This document shows, piece after piece, positions 13,709-22,489 of a DNA stretch of 24,137 bases. This DNA comes from Butyricicoccus_A sp963601915 (GTDB lineage Bacteria > Bacillota > Clostridia > Oscillospirales > Butyricicoccaceae), in NCBI GenBank assembly GCA_963601915.1, contig CAVCGL010000029.1:1-24137 (forward strand). Direction: 5' to 3'. Within the stretch, counting starts at the first letter, position 1. Each line of letters starts with the position of its first letter. The notes beneath the pieces are model-generated. The model ran no database searches, had not been told where the DNA came from, and saw only the letters and a list, made by a program, of their open reading frames with translations. Made by a program: the position numbers and the translations under genes.

Positions 13709-15292
13709 TTAAATGCCCAACAGGTCGCTGTATTCCTTGAGTGCGCCATCGGTCTCGTGCGCGAGAACGCGCTTGGCGAGAATCTTGCCGAGCTGTACGC
13801 CTTCCTGATCGAAGCTGTTCAGATTCCAGATAAAGCCCTGGAACATGACCTTGTTCTCGAAGTGTGCGAGCAGAGCGCCCAGAGAAGCCGGTGTCAGCTG
13901 GTAGCCGATGATGATGCTGGACGGGCGGCCGCCTTCAAACTTCTTGTTGCTGTCCGGATCGTCCTTGCCGCAGGCGAAGGCAACAATCTGTGCGACAACG
14001 TTTGCACACAGCTTTTGCTGGCTTGTGCTGCCCTGAATGGTGACATCCATGCCGATCTGGCTGTTTTTGAAGCCGACAAACTGGAGCGGGGTAATATCTG
14101 TGCCCTGATGCAGCAGCTGATAGAACGAGTGCTGACCGTTTGTGCCCGGCTCACCGAAAATTACCGGGCCGGTAGCATAATGAACCGGTTCGCCGCGGCG
14201 ATTGACGGACTTGCCGTTAGACTCCATGTCCAGCTGCTGTAAATGCGCAGGGAAACGGCTCAGTGCCTGCGAGTACGGCAGCACAGCGGTACACTGATAC
14301 TCCTGCACGTTGCGCTCGTATACGCCGATGAGCGCATCGAGCAGAGCGGCATTTTCCAAAATATTTTCGTTGAGAGACAGCTTGTCGGCCTCTGCTGCGC
14401 CGTCCAGAAGGTCAGCAAAGACTTCCGGGCCGAAAGCGAGCGACAGAACCGCGCCGCCGACTGCGGAGGAAGAAGAATATCTGCCGCCGATGTAGTCGTC
14501 CATAAAGAAAGCTGTCATATAATCTGCGCCCTTTGCGAGCGGAGAGGTCTCACTGGTAACGGCAAGCATGTGCTTGGAGACGTCCAAACCGGCTTTCTTG
14601 ATCGCGTCCTTGACAAAGGTCTCGTTGGTCAGGGTCTCCAGTGTGGTGCCGGACTTGGAAACAACGATAAACAGCGCGTGCGCAATGTCTACCGACTTCA
14701 GCACAGCAGCTGCGTCGTCCGGATCGACGTTGCTGATGAATTTTGCTTCCATTTTCAGGGTGTTGTGCAGCTTTGCCCAGTTTTCCAGCGCGAGATAAAT
14801 CGCACGCGGGCCGAGATCGCTGCCGCCGATGCCGATCTGTACGACTGTGGTATACGGCTCGCCGGCTTCGTTGGTGATTTCGCCTGCGTGTACCTTGTGG
14901 GCAAAATCAGCGATTTTCTTCTGTTGCGACACATAAAATTCGCGCTTGTCCACGCCGTCTGCGATGACGGCATCGCACTGCTGGCCGCGTGCCAGCTGAT
15001 GCAGTACCAGACGATTTTCGCCCGTGTTAATCACAGCACCGTTGAGCAGCTCCTTGTACTTGTCAATGACCTGTGCCTCCTGTGCCAGCTGTGCCAGCGT
15101 GGACAGAATTTCGTCATCCACCTGCTTGGCGGCGTAGTTGAATTTCATACCTGCTGCCATGGGTGCGCTGTATTTCTTGACACGTGCGGCTCCGTTTTCC
15201 CCAGCCATTTCCTGCGCAATATTCACGCGATCTTTCATGCCAATCAGCTTTTTGAAAGATGCGAGAGTGTCCAAATTGTTCCAAGTGACCAT
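13709..15292 (-). CDS. pgi: Glucose-6-phosphate isomerase, long type
   Basis: A 527-residue cytoplasmic enzyme that interconverts glucose-6-phosphate and fructose-6-phosphate. SIS-type sugar-phosphate motifs are clear: VQIGIGGSDLGP, ISNVDPD, VVSKSGTTLET, GGRYSSSSAVGG and GEPGTNGQHSFYQLLHQG (catalytic Glu and His region). It is clearly longer than the roughly 450-residue enzyme of most Firmicutes and recalls the long chlamydial-type form. I start at ATG 15292 (AAGGTGG ten bases upstream); the frame continues 32 codons further upstream without a better site. It is separated by a terminator from ribH upstream, so it is a separate unit. Its promoter is not clear; a TATGAT lies near 15385 but without a good -35. 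Confidence 0.96.
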   Translation of the reverse strand: MVTWNNLDTLASFKKLIGMKDRVNIAQEMAGENGAARVKKYSAPMAAGMKFNYAAKQVDDEILSTLAQLAQEAQVIDKYKELLNGAVINTGENRLVLHQLARGQQCDAVIADGVDKREFYVSQQKKIADFAHKVHAGEITNEAGEPYTTVVQIGIGGSDLGPRAIYLALENWAKLHNTLKMEAKFISNVDPDDAAAVLKSVDIAHALFIVVSKSGTTLETLTNETFVKDAIKKAGLDVSKHMLAVTSETSPLAKGADYMTAFFMDDYIGGRYSSSSAVGGAVLSLAFGPEVFADLLDGAAEADKLSLNENILENAALLDALIGVYERNVQEYQCTAVLPYSQALSRFPAHLQQLDMESNGKSVNRRGEPVHYATGPVIFGEPGTNGQHSFYQLLHQGTDITPLQFVGFKNSQIGMDVTIQGSTSQQKLCANVVAQIVAFACGKDDPDSNKKFEGGRPSSIIIGYQLTPASLGALLAHFENKVMFQGFIWNLNSFDQEGVQLGKILAKRVLAHETDGALKEYSDLLGI

Positions 15293-15488
15293 AATGTTTG
15301 TTCCACCTTTTTCCAAAAAATCTCTTCCTAACAACGGGCTCCTGCGCTTTGTGAAATATCTCACAAGAGACTGTTTATAGTGTATCATACTTTTCGGAAA
15401 TATGCTAGGGCGATTTGTGTAATATTATGGAAAGTTTATGGAAAACTTACAAATTTTTTACAGTTTTTTTATACAACAAAATACGACG

Positions 15489-15521
15489 AAAAAACACCCC
15501 GAAGAATGAGCCTTCGGGGTG
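15489..15521 (-). terminator. Terminator of the riboflavin operon
   Basis: A 10-bp perfect stem (CACCCCGAAG / CTTCGGGGTG) with a 7-base loop, and T6 on the minus strand. It lies 20 bases after the ribH stop. The T-tract faces only the minus-strand direction. Confidence 0.92.
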
Positions 15522-15540
15522 CATGTATCATATGGGAAAC

Positions 15541-16002
15541 TTATAGGTTGCGGATGAGATTTGCCATCTCGATGCCGGAGCAAGCAACGTCGTAACCCTT
15601 GTTGCCAGCCTTGGTGCCTGCGCGCTCGATAGCCTGCTCGATGGTGTCGGTGGTAACGACGCCGAACAGAACCGGAATGCCTGCGGACAGGGAAACCTGA
15701 GCGACACCCTTTGCGCACTCATTGCAAACCAGATCGTAATGAGAGGTCGAGCCGCGGATGACTGCGCCGAGGCAGAGAACCATGTCGTACTTGCCGGAGT
15801 TTGCCATCTTCTGTGCGATGAGCGGGATTTCAAATGCGCCCGGAACCCAAGCGATCTCGATGTCGTCCGCAGATACGCCGTGACGAACCAGGGCGTCCTG
15901 TGCGCCGCTGACCAGATTGCTGACGATGAATTCATTGAAACGGGCAGCAACGATGCCAACCTTCAGGCCAGTGCCTACTACATTTCCTTCTAACAGTTTC
16001 AT
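15541..16002 (-). CDS. ribH: 6,7-dimethyl-8-ribityllumazine synthase
   Basis: A 153-residue enzyme that joins 5-amino-6-ribitylamino-uracil and 3,4-dihydroxy-2-butanone-4-phosphate to lumazine, the step before riboflavin synthase. Family markers are VAARFNEFIV near the N-terminus, WVPGAFEIPL, GAVIRGSTSHYD with its catalytic His, and FGVVTTDTIEQAIERAG near the end. Length is normal. AGGAGG precedes the ATG. It is the last gene of the rib operon, 30 bases after ribBA, and probably forms a large hollow capsid as the family does. Confidence 0.97.
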   Translation of the reverse strand: MKLLEGNVVGTGLKVGIVAARFNEFIVSNLVSGAQDALVRHGVSADDIEIAWVPGAFEIPLIAQKMANSGKYDMVLCLGAVIRGSTSHYDLVCNECAKGVAQVSLSAGIPVLFGVVTTDTIEQAIERAGTKAGNKGYDVACSGIEMANLIRNL

Positions 16003-16032
16003 AATTGTATCCTCCTGAATAAACGGTCAAAC

Positions 16033-17241
16033 TTACTTGTATTCGGTCATGTGATCCATGCGCTCCTGCTTGGTCTTGAGATAGAACGCATCGACAGGGT
16101 TTGCGGCGATCTGAATCGGCACGCGCTCAACAATTTCCAGACCATAGCCGGACAGGCCGTGAATCTTGGTCGGGTTGTTGGTCATCAGACGCAGCTTCTG
16201 TACGCCGAGGGAGACGAGAATCTGTGCGCCCATGCCGTACTCACGCATATCAGCAGGGAAGCCCAGCTTGATGTTAGCGTCTACGGTATCATAGCCCTGC
16301 TCCTGCAATTCGTAAGCGCGCAGCTTGTTAATCAAGCCAATGCCGCGTCCTTCCTGACGCAGGTACAGCAGCAGACCGCGGCCTTCCTCGTTGATTGCCT
16401 TGAGCGAAGCTGCCAGCTGCTCGCCGCAGTCGCAGCGCTTGGAACCGAACGTATCGCCGGTCAGGCACTCGGAGTGAACTCGGCACAGAACCGGTTCGCC
16501 GTTTGCAATGTCACCCATGGTCAGAGCAACGTGGTGCTCGCCGGAAACCTTGTTGATAAAGCCGTGAATCTTGAAGTGGCCGTACTTGGTCGGCATGTCA
16601 GCGCAAGCGACTTCTTCTACGAGTGCTTCGTCCTTGTCGCGCATCCGATAAGCGATCAGATCGGCAATAGAAATCATAACCAGATTGTGTTCCTTGGCGA
16701 ACTCAACCAGCTCTGTCGTGCGCATCATGGTGCCATCCTCGCGCATGATTTCACAGCACAGACCAACCGGCTCCAGATTTGCCAGACGGCACAGATCCAC
16801 GGTAGCTTCGGTGTGACCCGAACGAATCAGCACGCCGCCTTCGCGCGCGCGCAGCGGGAACATGTGACCCGGACGGCGGAAGTCCGACGGCTTGGCATTT
16901 GCTAGAACCGTTGCGCGCGCGGTGTAGCCGCGCTCTTCTGCGGAAATACCGGTTGTCGTGTTGACGTGGTCAATGGCTACGGTAAATGCCGTTTCGTGAT
17001 TGTCTGTGTTCTGCTCAACCATCGGCGGCAGACCCAGCTTGTCGCAGTATTCACCGCTCATCGGCATACAGATCAGACCCTTGGCATAGGTAGCCATAAA
17101 GTTTACATTTTCTGTGGTTGCGAACTGTGCCGCACAGATGATGTCACCTTCGTTTTCACGATCTGGGTCGTCAATGACCAAAATGTTTTTGCCTGCACGC
17201 AGGGCGTCCAGAGCTTCTTCAATGGTTGCAAAATCAGCCAT
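16033..17241 (-). CDS. ribBA: Bifunctional DHBP synthase / GTP cyclohydrolase II
   Basis: A 402-residue two-domain enzyme that feeds both branches of riboflavin synthesis. The N-terminal DHBP synthase domain (1-200) carries DDPDRENEGD (residues 24-33) and SGHTEATVDL, and converts ribulose-5-phosphate. The C-terminal GTP cyclohydrolase II domain has the zinc site Cx10CxC in CLTGDTFGSKRCDC and the catalytic LRQEGRGIGL. Both active sites look intact. It starts at ATG after AGGAGG, 15 bases downstream of the ribE stop. Its symbol in B. subtilis is ribA (ribBA). Confidence 0.97.
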   Translation of the reverse strand: MADFATIEEALDALRAGKNILVIDDPDRENEGDIICAAQFATTENVNFMATYAKGLICMPMSGEYCDKLGLPPMVEQNTDNHETAFTVAIDHVNTTTGISAEERGYTARATVLANAKPSDFRRPGHMFPLRAREGGVLIRSGHTEATVDLCRLANLEPVGLCCEIMREDGTMMRTTELVEFAKEHNLVMISIADLIAYRMRDKDEALVEEVACADMPTKYGHFKIHGFINKVSGEHHVALTMGDIANGEPVLCRVHSECLTGDTFGSKRCDCGEQLAASLKAINEEGRGLLLYLRQEGRGIGLINKLRAYELQEQGYDTVDANIKLGFPADMREYGMGAQILVSLGVQKLRLMTNNPTKIHGLSGYGLEIVERVPIQIAANPVDAFYLKTKQERMDHMTEYK

Positions 17242-17256
17242 TTTTATATCCTCCTG

Positions 17257-17910
17257 TCAGAGAAACCCGTGTGCCGAGAGAAAATCGGCAGTCAGTCCGC
17301 CGGACGGCTTGTCCTCTTCCGGCGCGGGCTTCATTAGCTTTTCAATATATTTTCCGACAATATCGCATTCCAAATTCACGATATAGCCGGGCTTGCGGGT
17401 CAGCAGCGTGGTTTCCTGTCCGGTATGCGGGATAATAGAGACTTTAAAGCAGCTGTCATCCACATAGGCAACGGTCAGGCTGATGCCGTCGATGGTGATC
17501 GAGCCTTTTTCTACAATATAATGCAGAATGTGCGACGGGGCAGCGATTGTCACCCAGACAGCGTTTCCTTCCGGAGACAAATCGGTGATGGTTCCGGTTC
17601 CGTCCACGTGTCCGGCAACGATGTGTCCGCCGAAGCGGCCGTCTGCCGCCATGGCGCGTTCCAGATTGACGCGGGATTTTGGCTTGAGTGCGCCGAGATT
17701 GGTGCGGCGCATGGTCTCCGGCATGACATCGCCTTCAAATCCATCTCCGGTGAGACGGACAACGGTCAGACAAACGCCGTTGACAGCGATGGAATCACCG
17801 AGCTTTGTGCCGCCCAGAACCGTGCTGGCGCGAACGCCGAGAACCGTACTGGTTGCTGACTGCCGCAGACTGGTGATTTCACCGACTTCTTCGACAATTC
17901 CGGTAAACAT
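17257..17910 (-). CDS. ribE: Riboflavin synthase, alpha subunit
   Basis: A 217-residue enzyme made of two similar lumazine-binding barrels. It dismutates two lumazines into riboflavin and a pyrimidine. It opens with the diagnostic MFTGIVEEVG. The repeat is visible as VNGVCLTV in the first half and IDGISLTV in the second, each followed by a conserved P-x-T region. The start lies four bases after the ribD stop, and its Shine-Dalgarno (AAGGACT) overlaps that stop, so translation is probably coupled. Homologues are named ribE in B. subtilis and ribC in E. coli. Confidence 0.97.
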   Translation of the reverse strand: MFTGIVEEVGEITSLRQSATSTVLGVRASTVLGGTKLGDSIAVNGVCLTVVRLTGDGFEGDVMPETMRRTNLGALKPKSRVNLERAMAADGRFGGHIVAGHVDGTGTITDLSPEGNAVWVTIAAPSHILHYIVEKGSITIDGISLTVAYVDDSCFKVSIIPHTGQETTLLTRKPGYIVNLECDIVGKYIEKLMKPAPEEDKPSGGLTADFLSAHGFL

Positions 17911-17914
17911 AGCT

Positions 17915-19024
17915 TCAGTCCTTTCGGATGCGGCCTTCTATGAGAATATCTTCTTCCAGCCGTGTAATGGTAAGATCGGAGAGCTTGAGTGCGTCTGCCA
18001 TCTTGGCGATGCCGGGGCCGCCGACAGGGCCATGGGCACTCGCGCCGCCGATGAGCTTCGGGGCAATATACGCCTGTACTTTGTGCACCAGTCCGAGCCG
18101 CAGCGCTTCGCCGTTGAGTGTGCCGCCGCCTTCCAGCAAGACGCTGTCAATCTGCTGCTCGCCGAGGTAATTCATAACAGCGTGTAGATCCACGCGCTTT
18201 CCCTCAGCGTCCGGCAGGGAGACAACGCGCACACCGGCTTCTTCCAAAGTAGAGATGCGGCTCTGCTGCGCATGGGCACAGAAAATCCAAGTCGGAATTT
18301 CCTTTGCGGTGCGGACGAGCTGGCTGTCCAGCGGTGTCCGCAGCTGGCTGTCACAGATCAGACGAACCGGATCGACACCGGATTCGATGCGGCAGTTGAG
18401 CATCGGATCATCGGCGAGAACCGTTCCGATGCCGACCATGATGCCGCTCAGACGCTTGCGGGTTTCCTGCACGTGCAGGCGGGCCTTTTCGCCGGTCACC
18501 CACTTGGAATCTCCGGTATACGCGGCAATGCGTCCGTCCAATGTCATCGCGTATTTCATCACGACAAATGGGGTCTTGGTCGTAATATAATGGAAGAATA
18601 CCTCGTTGATGGCGTGGCTTTCCTCTTCCAGAACGCCGGACACACAGGAGATACCGGCATTGCGCAGAATGCTCAGTCCCTTGCCTGCGACGAGAGGGTT
18701 GGGATCCAAGCAGCCGACAACGACGCGGGCAATCTTGTGCTCCAAAATGGCGTCTGTGCACGGAGGCGTGCGTCCCCAGTGACAGCATGGCTCCAGTGTG
18801 ACATAAATCGTCGCACCGGTGCAGTCCTCGGTGCAGTTTTTGAAAGCGTTGCGCTCTGCGTGTAAGCCGCCGATGTGTTCGTGCCAGCCCTCGCCAATGA
18901 TGCGGTCATCCTTGACAATGACAGCGCCGACCATTGGGTTTGGGGAGACATGTCCGGCGCCGCGCTTGGCCAGCTCTAAGGCATGGCGCATATAGTGCAG
19001 GTCGCGCTGCGTAATTTCAGACAT
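17915..19024 (-). CDS. ribD: Bifunctional riboflavin biosynthesis protein RibD (deaminase/reductase)
   Basis: A 369-residue enzyme. The N-terminal zinc deaminase has HAE (in GLHAERNAF) and PCCHWGRTPPC. The C-terminal reductase has MKYAMTLDGRIA, GIGTVLADDPMLN and LLEGGGTLNGEAL. Together they carry out two successive steps after GTP cyclohydrolase II. ATG 19024 is chosen because GGAG lies nine to ten bases upstream; an in-frame TTG five codons earlier overlaps that site. It is the first gene of ribD-ribE-ribBA-ribH and is controlled by the upstream FMN riboswitch and two attenuator hairpins. Confidence 0.96.
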   Translation of the reverse strand: MSEITQRDLHYMRHALELAKRGAGHVSPNPMVGAVIVKDDRIIGEGWHEHIGGLHAERNAFKNCTEDCTGATIYVTLEPCCHWGRTPPCTDAILEHKIARVVVGCLDPNPLVAGKGLSILRNAGISCVSGVLEEESHAINEVFFHYITTKTPFVVMKYAMTLDGRIAAYTGDSKWVTGEKARLHVQETRKRLSGIMVGIGTVLADDPMLNCRIESGVDPVRLICDSQLRTPLDSQLVRTAKEIPTWIFCAHAQQSRISTLEEAGVRVVSLPDAEGKRVDLHAVMNYLGEQQIDSVLLEGGGTLNGEALRLGLVHKVQAYIAPKLIGGASAHGPVGGPGIAKMADALKLSDLTITRLEEDILIEGRIRKD

Positions 19025-19042
19025 TTGTATCAACTCCAAAAC

Positions 19043-19074
19043 AAAAAGCCCCGTTTGAATGCATCAAACAGGGC
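19043..19074 (-). terminator. Second attenuator hairpin in the rib leader
   Basis: GCCCTGTTTGA pairs with TCAAACGGGGC (11 bp, one T-G), with a 5-base loop, and TTTTTGTTTTG follows on the minus strand. It ends about 20 bases before the ribD start, so it lies between the riboswitch and the gene. Confidence 0.85.
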
Positions 19075-19083
19075 GTACAAAAC

Positions 19084-19118
19084 AAAAAGAGCCTGTTTCC
19101 ACGTGCGTGTGAAACAGG
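19084..19118 (-). terminator. First attenuator hairpin in the rib leader
   Basis: CCTGTTTC pairs with GAAACAGG and is extended inward by a 3-bp CAC / GTG stem. CTCTTTTTGTTTTG follows on the minus strand. It lies nearer the riboswitch than the hairpin at 19043. A separate 7-bp hairpin (GAGACAT / ATGTCTC, 19132-19151) lies between this one and the aptamer and may take part in the switch. Confidence 0.85.
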
Positions 19119-19160
19119 GCAAAACAAACAGGAGACATTGTAACATGTCTCGATTGTATC

Positions 19161-19277
19161 TTCTTCCATCCAGACTGTGACTGTCGGCTCCGGACTCAAA
19201 CCGGATCGGCCGCGGAATCGCTTCCAGCGGGTCGCGGGCTGTACCGCCGGTAGGGAATTACACCCTGCCCCGAAGAA
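19161..19277 (-). promoter_or_regulatory. FMN riboswitch (RFN element)
   Basis: Read on the minus strand, the conserved RFN parts occur in order. P1 is TTCTTC / GAAGAA (19277-19272 with 19166-19161), then GGGGCAGGGTG, AATTCCC, ACCGGCGGTA, CAGCCCGCGA, a variable stem, GATCCGGT and CCGGAGCCGACAGT, then CAGTCTGGATG. This aptamer binds FMN and switches off the riboflavin operon. With two intrinsic terminators downstream, control is most likely at transcription termination. Confidence 0.96.
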
Positions 19278-19302
19278 CAATGTTATTTTCTTGACAAGTA
19301 CA

Positions 19303-19331
19303 AGTATACTACATGCATGGACAAATTGCAA
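19303..19331 (-). promoter_or_regulatory. rib: Promoter of the riboflavin operon
   Basis: Read on the minus strand: TTGCAA (19331-19326), a 17-base spacer and TATACT (19308-19303). The expected transcript starts about 20 bases before the FMN aptamer. Confidence 0.85.
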
Positions 19332-19386
19332 TAGGTTTTCTATATGTTACAAAAAACTTTAGCCGGGGCAAACTGTGGAAAAGCTG

Positions 19387-21966
19387 TCAAAAATTTCGTT
19401 CTCTGCCCGCTGCCCGCAGCCACAGCTTGCGCAGCAAATCCACGGGGATAACCGTGAGCGCAAGGCCTGCCGCGACACATAATTCGTACACAGGAAGCGG
19501 CGTCGTGCGAAACAGTGCACCGCCGTAATAAATGAGTCCGAGCTGTACGACAGAGACAGCAGTCATAATGCCGAGAAACAGCGGGTCGCGCCAGATGTGC
19601 GCCAGAATATTGAGCCGGTGTGTGCGCGCATTGTATGCATTAAAAATCCCACAGAAGATAAACAGCGCAAAGAACGCGGTTAAAAAGCGGATCGGATCCG
19701 CCGCGTAGCCAAAGAACCGCCGGAGCGGTGCGGCGCGCAAAAAGACAATACATAACGCAATCGTATAGCTTCCAGTCCATAGCAGCTGACTTTTCATATA
19801 TTGATTGAGCACTGGCTCTTCGCGGCGTTTGGGCGGCTCGCGCATATATTCCTGCAGCGGCGGCTCGCCGGAAAACGCCAGTCCTGCCAGCGTATCCATA
19901 ATGAGATTGATCCACAGCATTTGCATGACCGTGACCGGCGTGTCAATGCCGATGAGCGGCCCGGCAATCGAGACGCCGACGGCACAAATGTTCATCGTCA
20001 GCTGAAAGACCAGAAATTTGCGAATGCTTTTGAAAATTGTCCGTCCGTATAGCACGGCGTGCGCAATCGAGGCGGGATTGTCGTCGGTAATCACAATATC
20101 TCCGGATTCTTTGGCGACGGCGGTGCCGCTGCCCATGGCAAAGCCGATGTCTGCGAGCTTGAGCGCGGGCGCATCGTTGACGCCGTCTCCGGTCATGCCC
20201 GCGACGAGACCGGCTTCCTGTGCGGCTTGAATCAACCGCACTTTATCCGCAGGCAGTGCCCGTGCGACGACAGCGAGCTGAGGAAGCTGCTGGATCAGCT
20301 CCTGCTTTGACCAGCTGTGCAGCTGTCTGCTGTCTATCACGAGCGGATGCGCGTCGGAGACAATGCCGCAGCGTTTGGCGATGGCGCGAGCTGTGTCGGG
20401 GTGGTCACCGGTCAGCATGACGGTACGGATACCTGCCTGTGCCAGCTGATGAATCGCCTGCGGCGTTTCGCGGCGCAGCGGATCGCGCAGGACGAGCAGT
20501 GCCGTCAAAATCATGCCGTGCGGCAGATGCGTTTCTGATACAGACTGGTCGGTGACTGCCATAGCGAGTAACCGTCCGCCGGATGCCGACTGCTCGGCAA
20601 GGATGCGAGACAACGCAGACGAAGCAAATGCATGTACCGTTCCGTCCGGCGCGAGATATTGGGTACAGCGGGGAAGAAGCAACTCCGGCGCCCCGCGCAC
20701 CAAGGTTCGCATTTGCGTGGTCAGACGAACCGAGGCATATTTTCGGCTGGAGTCAAAGGGAATGCGCTGACTGAGCGCCTGTGTTTGTCCGGTATCAAAC
20801 GGTGCAATCGCGTGCAATAACGCGCGGTCTGTCGCGTTGCCGCCTGCGATTCCGTTGGCGGACAGGGTGCCGCCGGTGTTATATCGACAGTCCGCATAGA
20901 TTTGCGCAAACAGCACCGGCGCACGGCGATGCAGCGTTTGCATCCCGTCAAATCGCGTGCCATCACCGGAAAAAATCGCTTCTGCGGTCATCTGTCCGCA
21001 GGTCAACGTGCCGGTTTTGTCCGTGAATAAGAGATTCATGCTTCCGGCGGTCTCAATGCCGGTCAGCCGCCGAACCAAAACATGGTCGCGCATCATGCGC
21101 AGCATATTGGAGGACAAGATGACCGTAATCATCATCGGCAGACCTTCTGGTACAGCGACAACGAGCACGGTCACTGCCAAGGTGACCGCGTGCAAAATGT
21201 GCTGTAAGATAGAGGCGAGGCCTTGCTGGATGCCGTTTTGCACGATGAGACATAAAAATAAATCGGATGCTGCGACGAGAATGGCTGCCGCTATGCCCAG
21301 CTTGCTGATGCTGCCTGCGAGAGCGTCCAGACGAACATGCAGCGGGCTTTCCCGCGTGTCCTCCTGTAATTGTCCCGCCATGCTGCCGTATACGGTTTTG
21401 CTGCCGACGGCGGTCACTTCCAAAACGCCTTCACCGGAGGTGACGACACTGCCGCGCAGCAATTCTGCATCTGCTGTTTTGTGCATGTCATGGCTTTCGC
21501 CGGTCAAGGCGGATTGATTGACATCTAATTTTCCTTCGCGCAGGATTCCGTCGGCGGGGATGCTTTCGCCCGCTTGTAGCAAGACTAAATCGCCGCACAC
21601 GACATACTCTGAGGGAATGACGAAAATGCTTCCGCCGTCGCGCCGGACGCGGCAGGTCACTTTGGCGGCTTCTGCCTGCATCCGGCGAAACGCCGCATCA
21701 CTGCCGTATTCGGAAAGGGCAGAGACAAAGGTTGCCAGAAACACGGCAGCGGCAATGCCTGCGGTTTCAAACCACGGCGCCCCGCGCAGCATGAATAACA
21801 GATTGATACACAGCGCAATGAGCAGAATGCGAATGATCGGGTCGGAGAACCCGGATAAAAACCGAGAAAACAGACTGCTTCCGCTGGATTCGGTCAGACG
21901 ATTGGAACCGTGCTGCTGTCTGGATCGCTGCACCTCGCCGCTGCTCAGCCCGCCGCTTCCGGTCAT
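19387..21966 (-). CDS. P2B-type calcium-transporting ATPase
   Basis: An 859-residue P-type cation pump, probably exporting Ca2+. The N-terminal domain has RQQHGSNRLTE. The actuator has TGES (155-158). M4 has VAVPEGLP (271-277), the Ca2+-site proline kink. The phosphorylation site is D316 in FTDKTGT. The hinge is MTGDGVNDAPALK. M6 is WINLIMDTLAGLAFSGEPP, whose N and D fit the one-site PMCA-like group. About ten membrane helices are present. I start at ATG 21966, seven bases after GGGAGG; an ATG two codons earlier is too close to that site, and the frame stays open upstream. There is no clear terminator after its stop, and the rib promoter follows directly. Confidence 0.93.
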   Translation of the reverse strand: MTGSGGLSSGEVQRSRQQHGSNRLTESSGSSLFSRFLSGFSDPIIRILLIALCINLLFMLRGAPWFETAGIAAAVFLATFVSALSEYGSDAAFRRMQAEAAKVTCRVRRDGGSIFVIPSEYVVCGDLVLLQAGESIPADGILREGKLDVNQSALTGESHDMHKTADAELLRGSVVTSGEGVLEVTAVGSKTVYGSMAGQLQEDTRESPLHVRLDALAGSISKLGIAAAILVAASDLFLCLIVQNGIQQGLASILQHILHAVTLAVTVLVVAVPEGLPMMITVILSSNMLRMMRDHVLVRRLTGIETAGSMNLLFTDKTGTLTCGQMTAEAIFSGDGTRFDGMQTLHRRAPVLFAQIYADCRYNTGGTLSANGIAGGNATDRALLHAIAPFDTGQTQALSQRIPFDSSRKYASVRLTTQMRTLVRGAPELLLPRCTQYLAPDGTVHAFASSALSRILAEQSASGGRLLAMAVTDQSVSETHLPHGMILTALLVLRDPLRRETPQAIHQLAQAGIRTVMLTGDHPDTARAIAKRCGIVSDAHPLVIDSRQLHSWSKQELIQQLPQLAVVARALPADKVRLIQAAQEAGLVAGMTGDGVNDAPALKLADIGFAMGSGTAVAKESGDIVITDDNPASIAHAVLYGRTIFKSIRKFLVFQLTMNICAVGVSIAGPLIGIDTPVTVMQMLWINLIMDTLAGLAFSGEPPLQEYMREPPKRREEPVLNQYMKSQLLWTGSYTIALCIVFLRAAPLRRFFGYAADPIRFLTAFFALFIFCGIFNAYNARTHRLNILAHIWRDPLFLGIMTAVSVVQLGLIYYGGALFRTTPLPVYELCVAAGLALTVIPVDLLRKLWLRAAGRERNF

Positions 21967-22077
21967 AGACATCCCTCCCTTTGCTCCAGTGTATGAAAGG
22001 GAAGCGGGGAGTATGCTCCAAAACACGGCGTATTTTGGGGAGAAGAGAACAAGAAAAATCAGATACATAACCAGCAA

Positions 22078-22104
22078 ACCCTCCTGCCAATCCGGCGGGA
22101 GGGT
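22078..22104 (-). terminator. Hairpin between the small membrane gene and the Ca2+ ATPase gene
   Basis: ACCCTCCTGCC pairs with GGCGGGAGGGT (11 bp with one T-G) around a 5-base loop, then TTTGCT on the minus strand. The T-tract is poor, so termination may be partial and allow readthrough into the ATPase gene. Confidence 0.5.
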
Positions 22105-22111
22105 TCTAGTT

Positions 22112-22489
22112 TTATTCCGTTTCGCAATCCGGTTCTGTCACGGTGACCGTATGGCCGAGTTTTTCTAGGCGTTCCAAGCAATGCTCACCTTTTCCGTGCT
22201 CAAGGGCATAGACGGTTTCGCTGATGCCGCGGATGGCTTTGCGCTGCACAAGCAGGACGCGGCCGAGGATGACAAGCACAACGGCGTTTACAAGCAAAAA
22301 CAGCAGATAGAGCTTGTTGAAATCACCGCCTTTGGACAAGAAAAATCCGATTTCACATGCCGTAAACGCAGCAAACAGCAGGATGAGCCGACAGAGCGGG
22401 CGATGCTGCGCCTGTTCTTTGCGCAGAGATTGTTCGCCGAGTTCTATGAGCTTTTCCCGAGCTTCCTGTTCTGCCATCTGTCGTGTCAT
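22112..22489 (-). CDS. Small two-helix membrane protein, unknown function
   Basis: A 125-residue protein. An N-terminal charged, probably helical segment (MTRQMAEQEAREKLIELGEQ) leads to two membrane helices near residues 35-51 (LCRLILLFAAFTACEIGFFL) and 60-78 (LYLLFLLVNAVVLVILGRVL). A soluble acidic end follows. ATG 22489 is supported by AAGGAGG nine bases upstream; the open frame continues 25 codons further without another site. No family recognised. It lies just upstream of the Ca2+ ATPase gene on the same strand, separated by a hairpin with a weak T-tract, so a link is possible but unproven. Confidence 0.7.
   Translation of the reverse strand: MTRQMAEQEAREKLIELGEQSLRKEQAQHRPLCRLILLFAAFTACEIGFFLSKGGDFNKLYLLFLLVNAVVLVILGRVLLVQRKAIRGISETVYALEHGKGEHCLERLEKLGHTVTVTEPDCETE

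Noticed and set aside
14243..15331. Long (362-codon) open frame antisense to pgi
   Set aside because: It is the mirror of a strongly coding GC-rich gene, has no convincing ribosome binding site, and its translation is Cys/Val-rich without domains.
19387..22077. Longer N-terminus for the Ca2+ ATPase (37 extra codons)
   Set aside because: A good GGGAGG lies seven bases before ATG 21966, and family N-termini begin near there. The extension would also cross the intergenic stretch after the hairpin at 22078.
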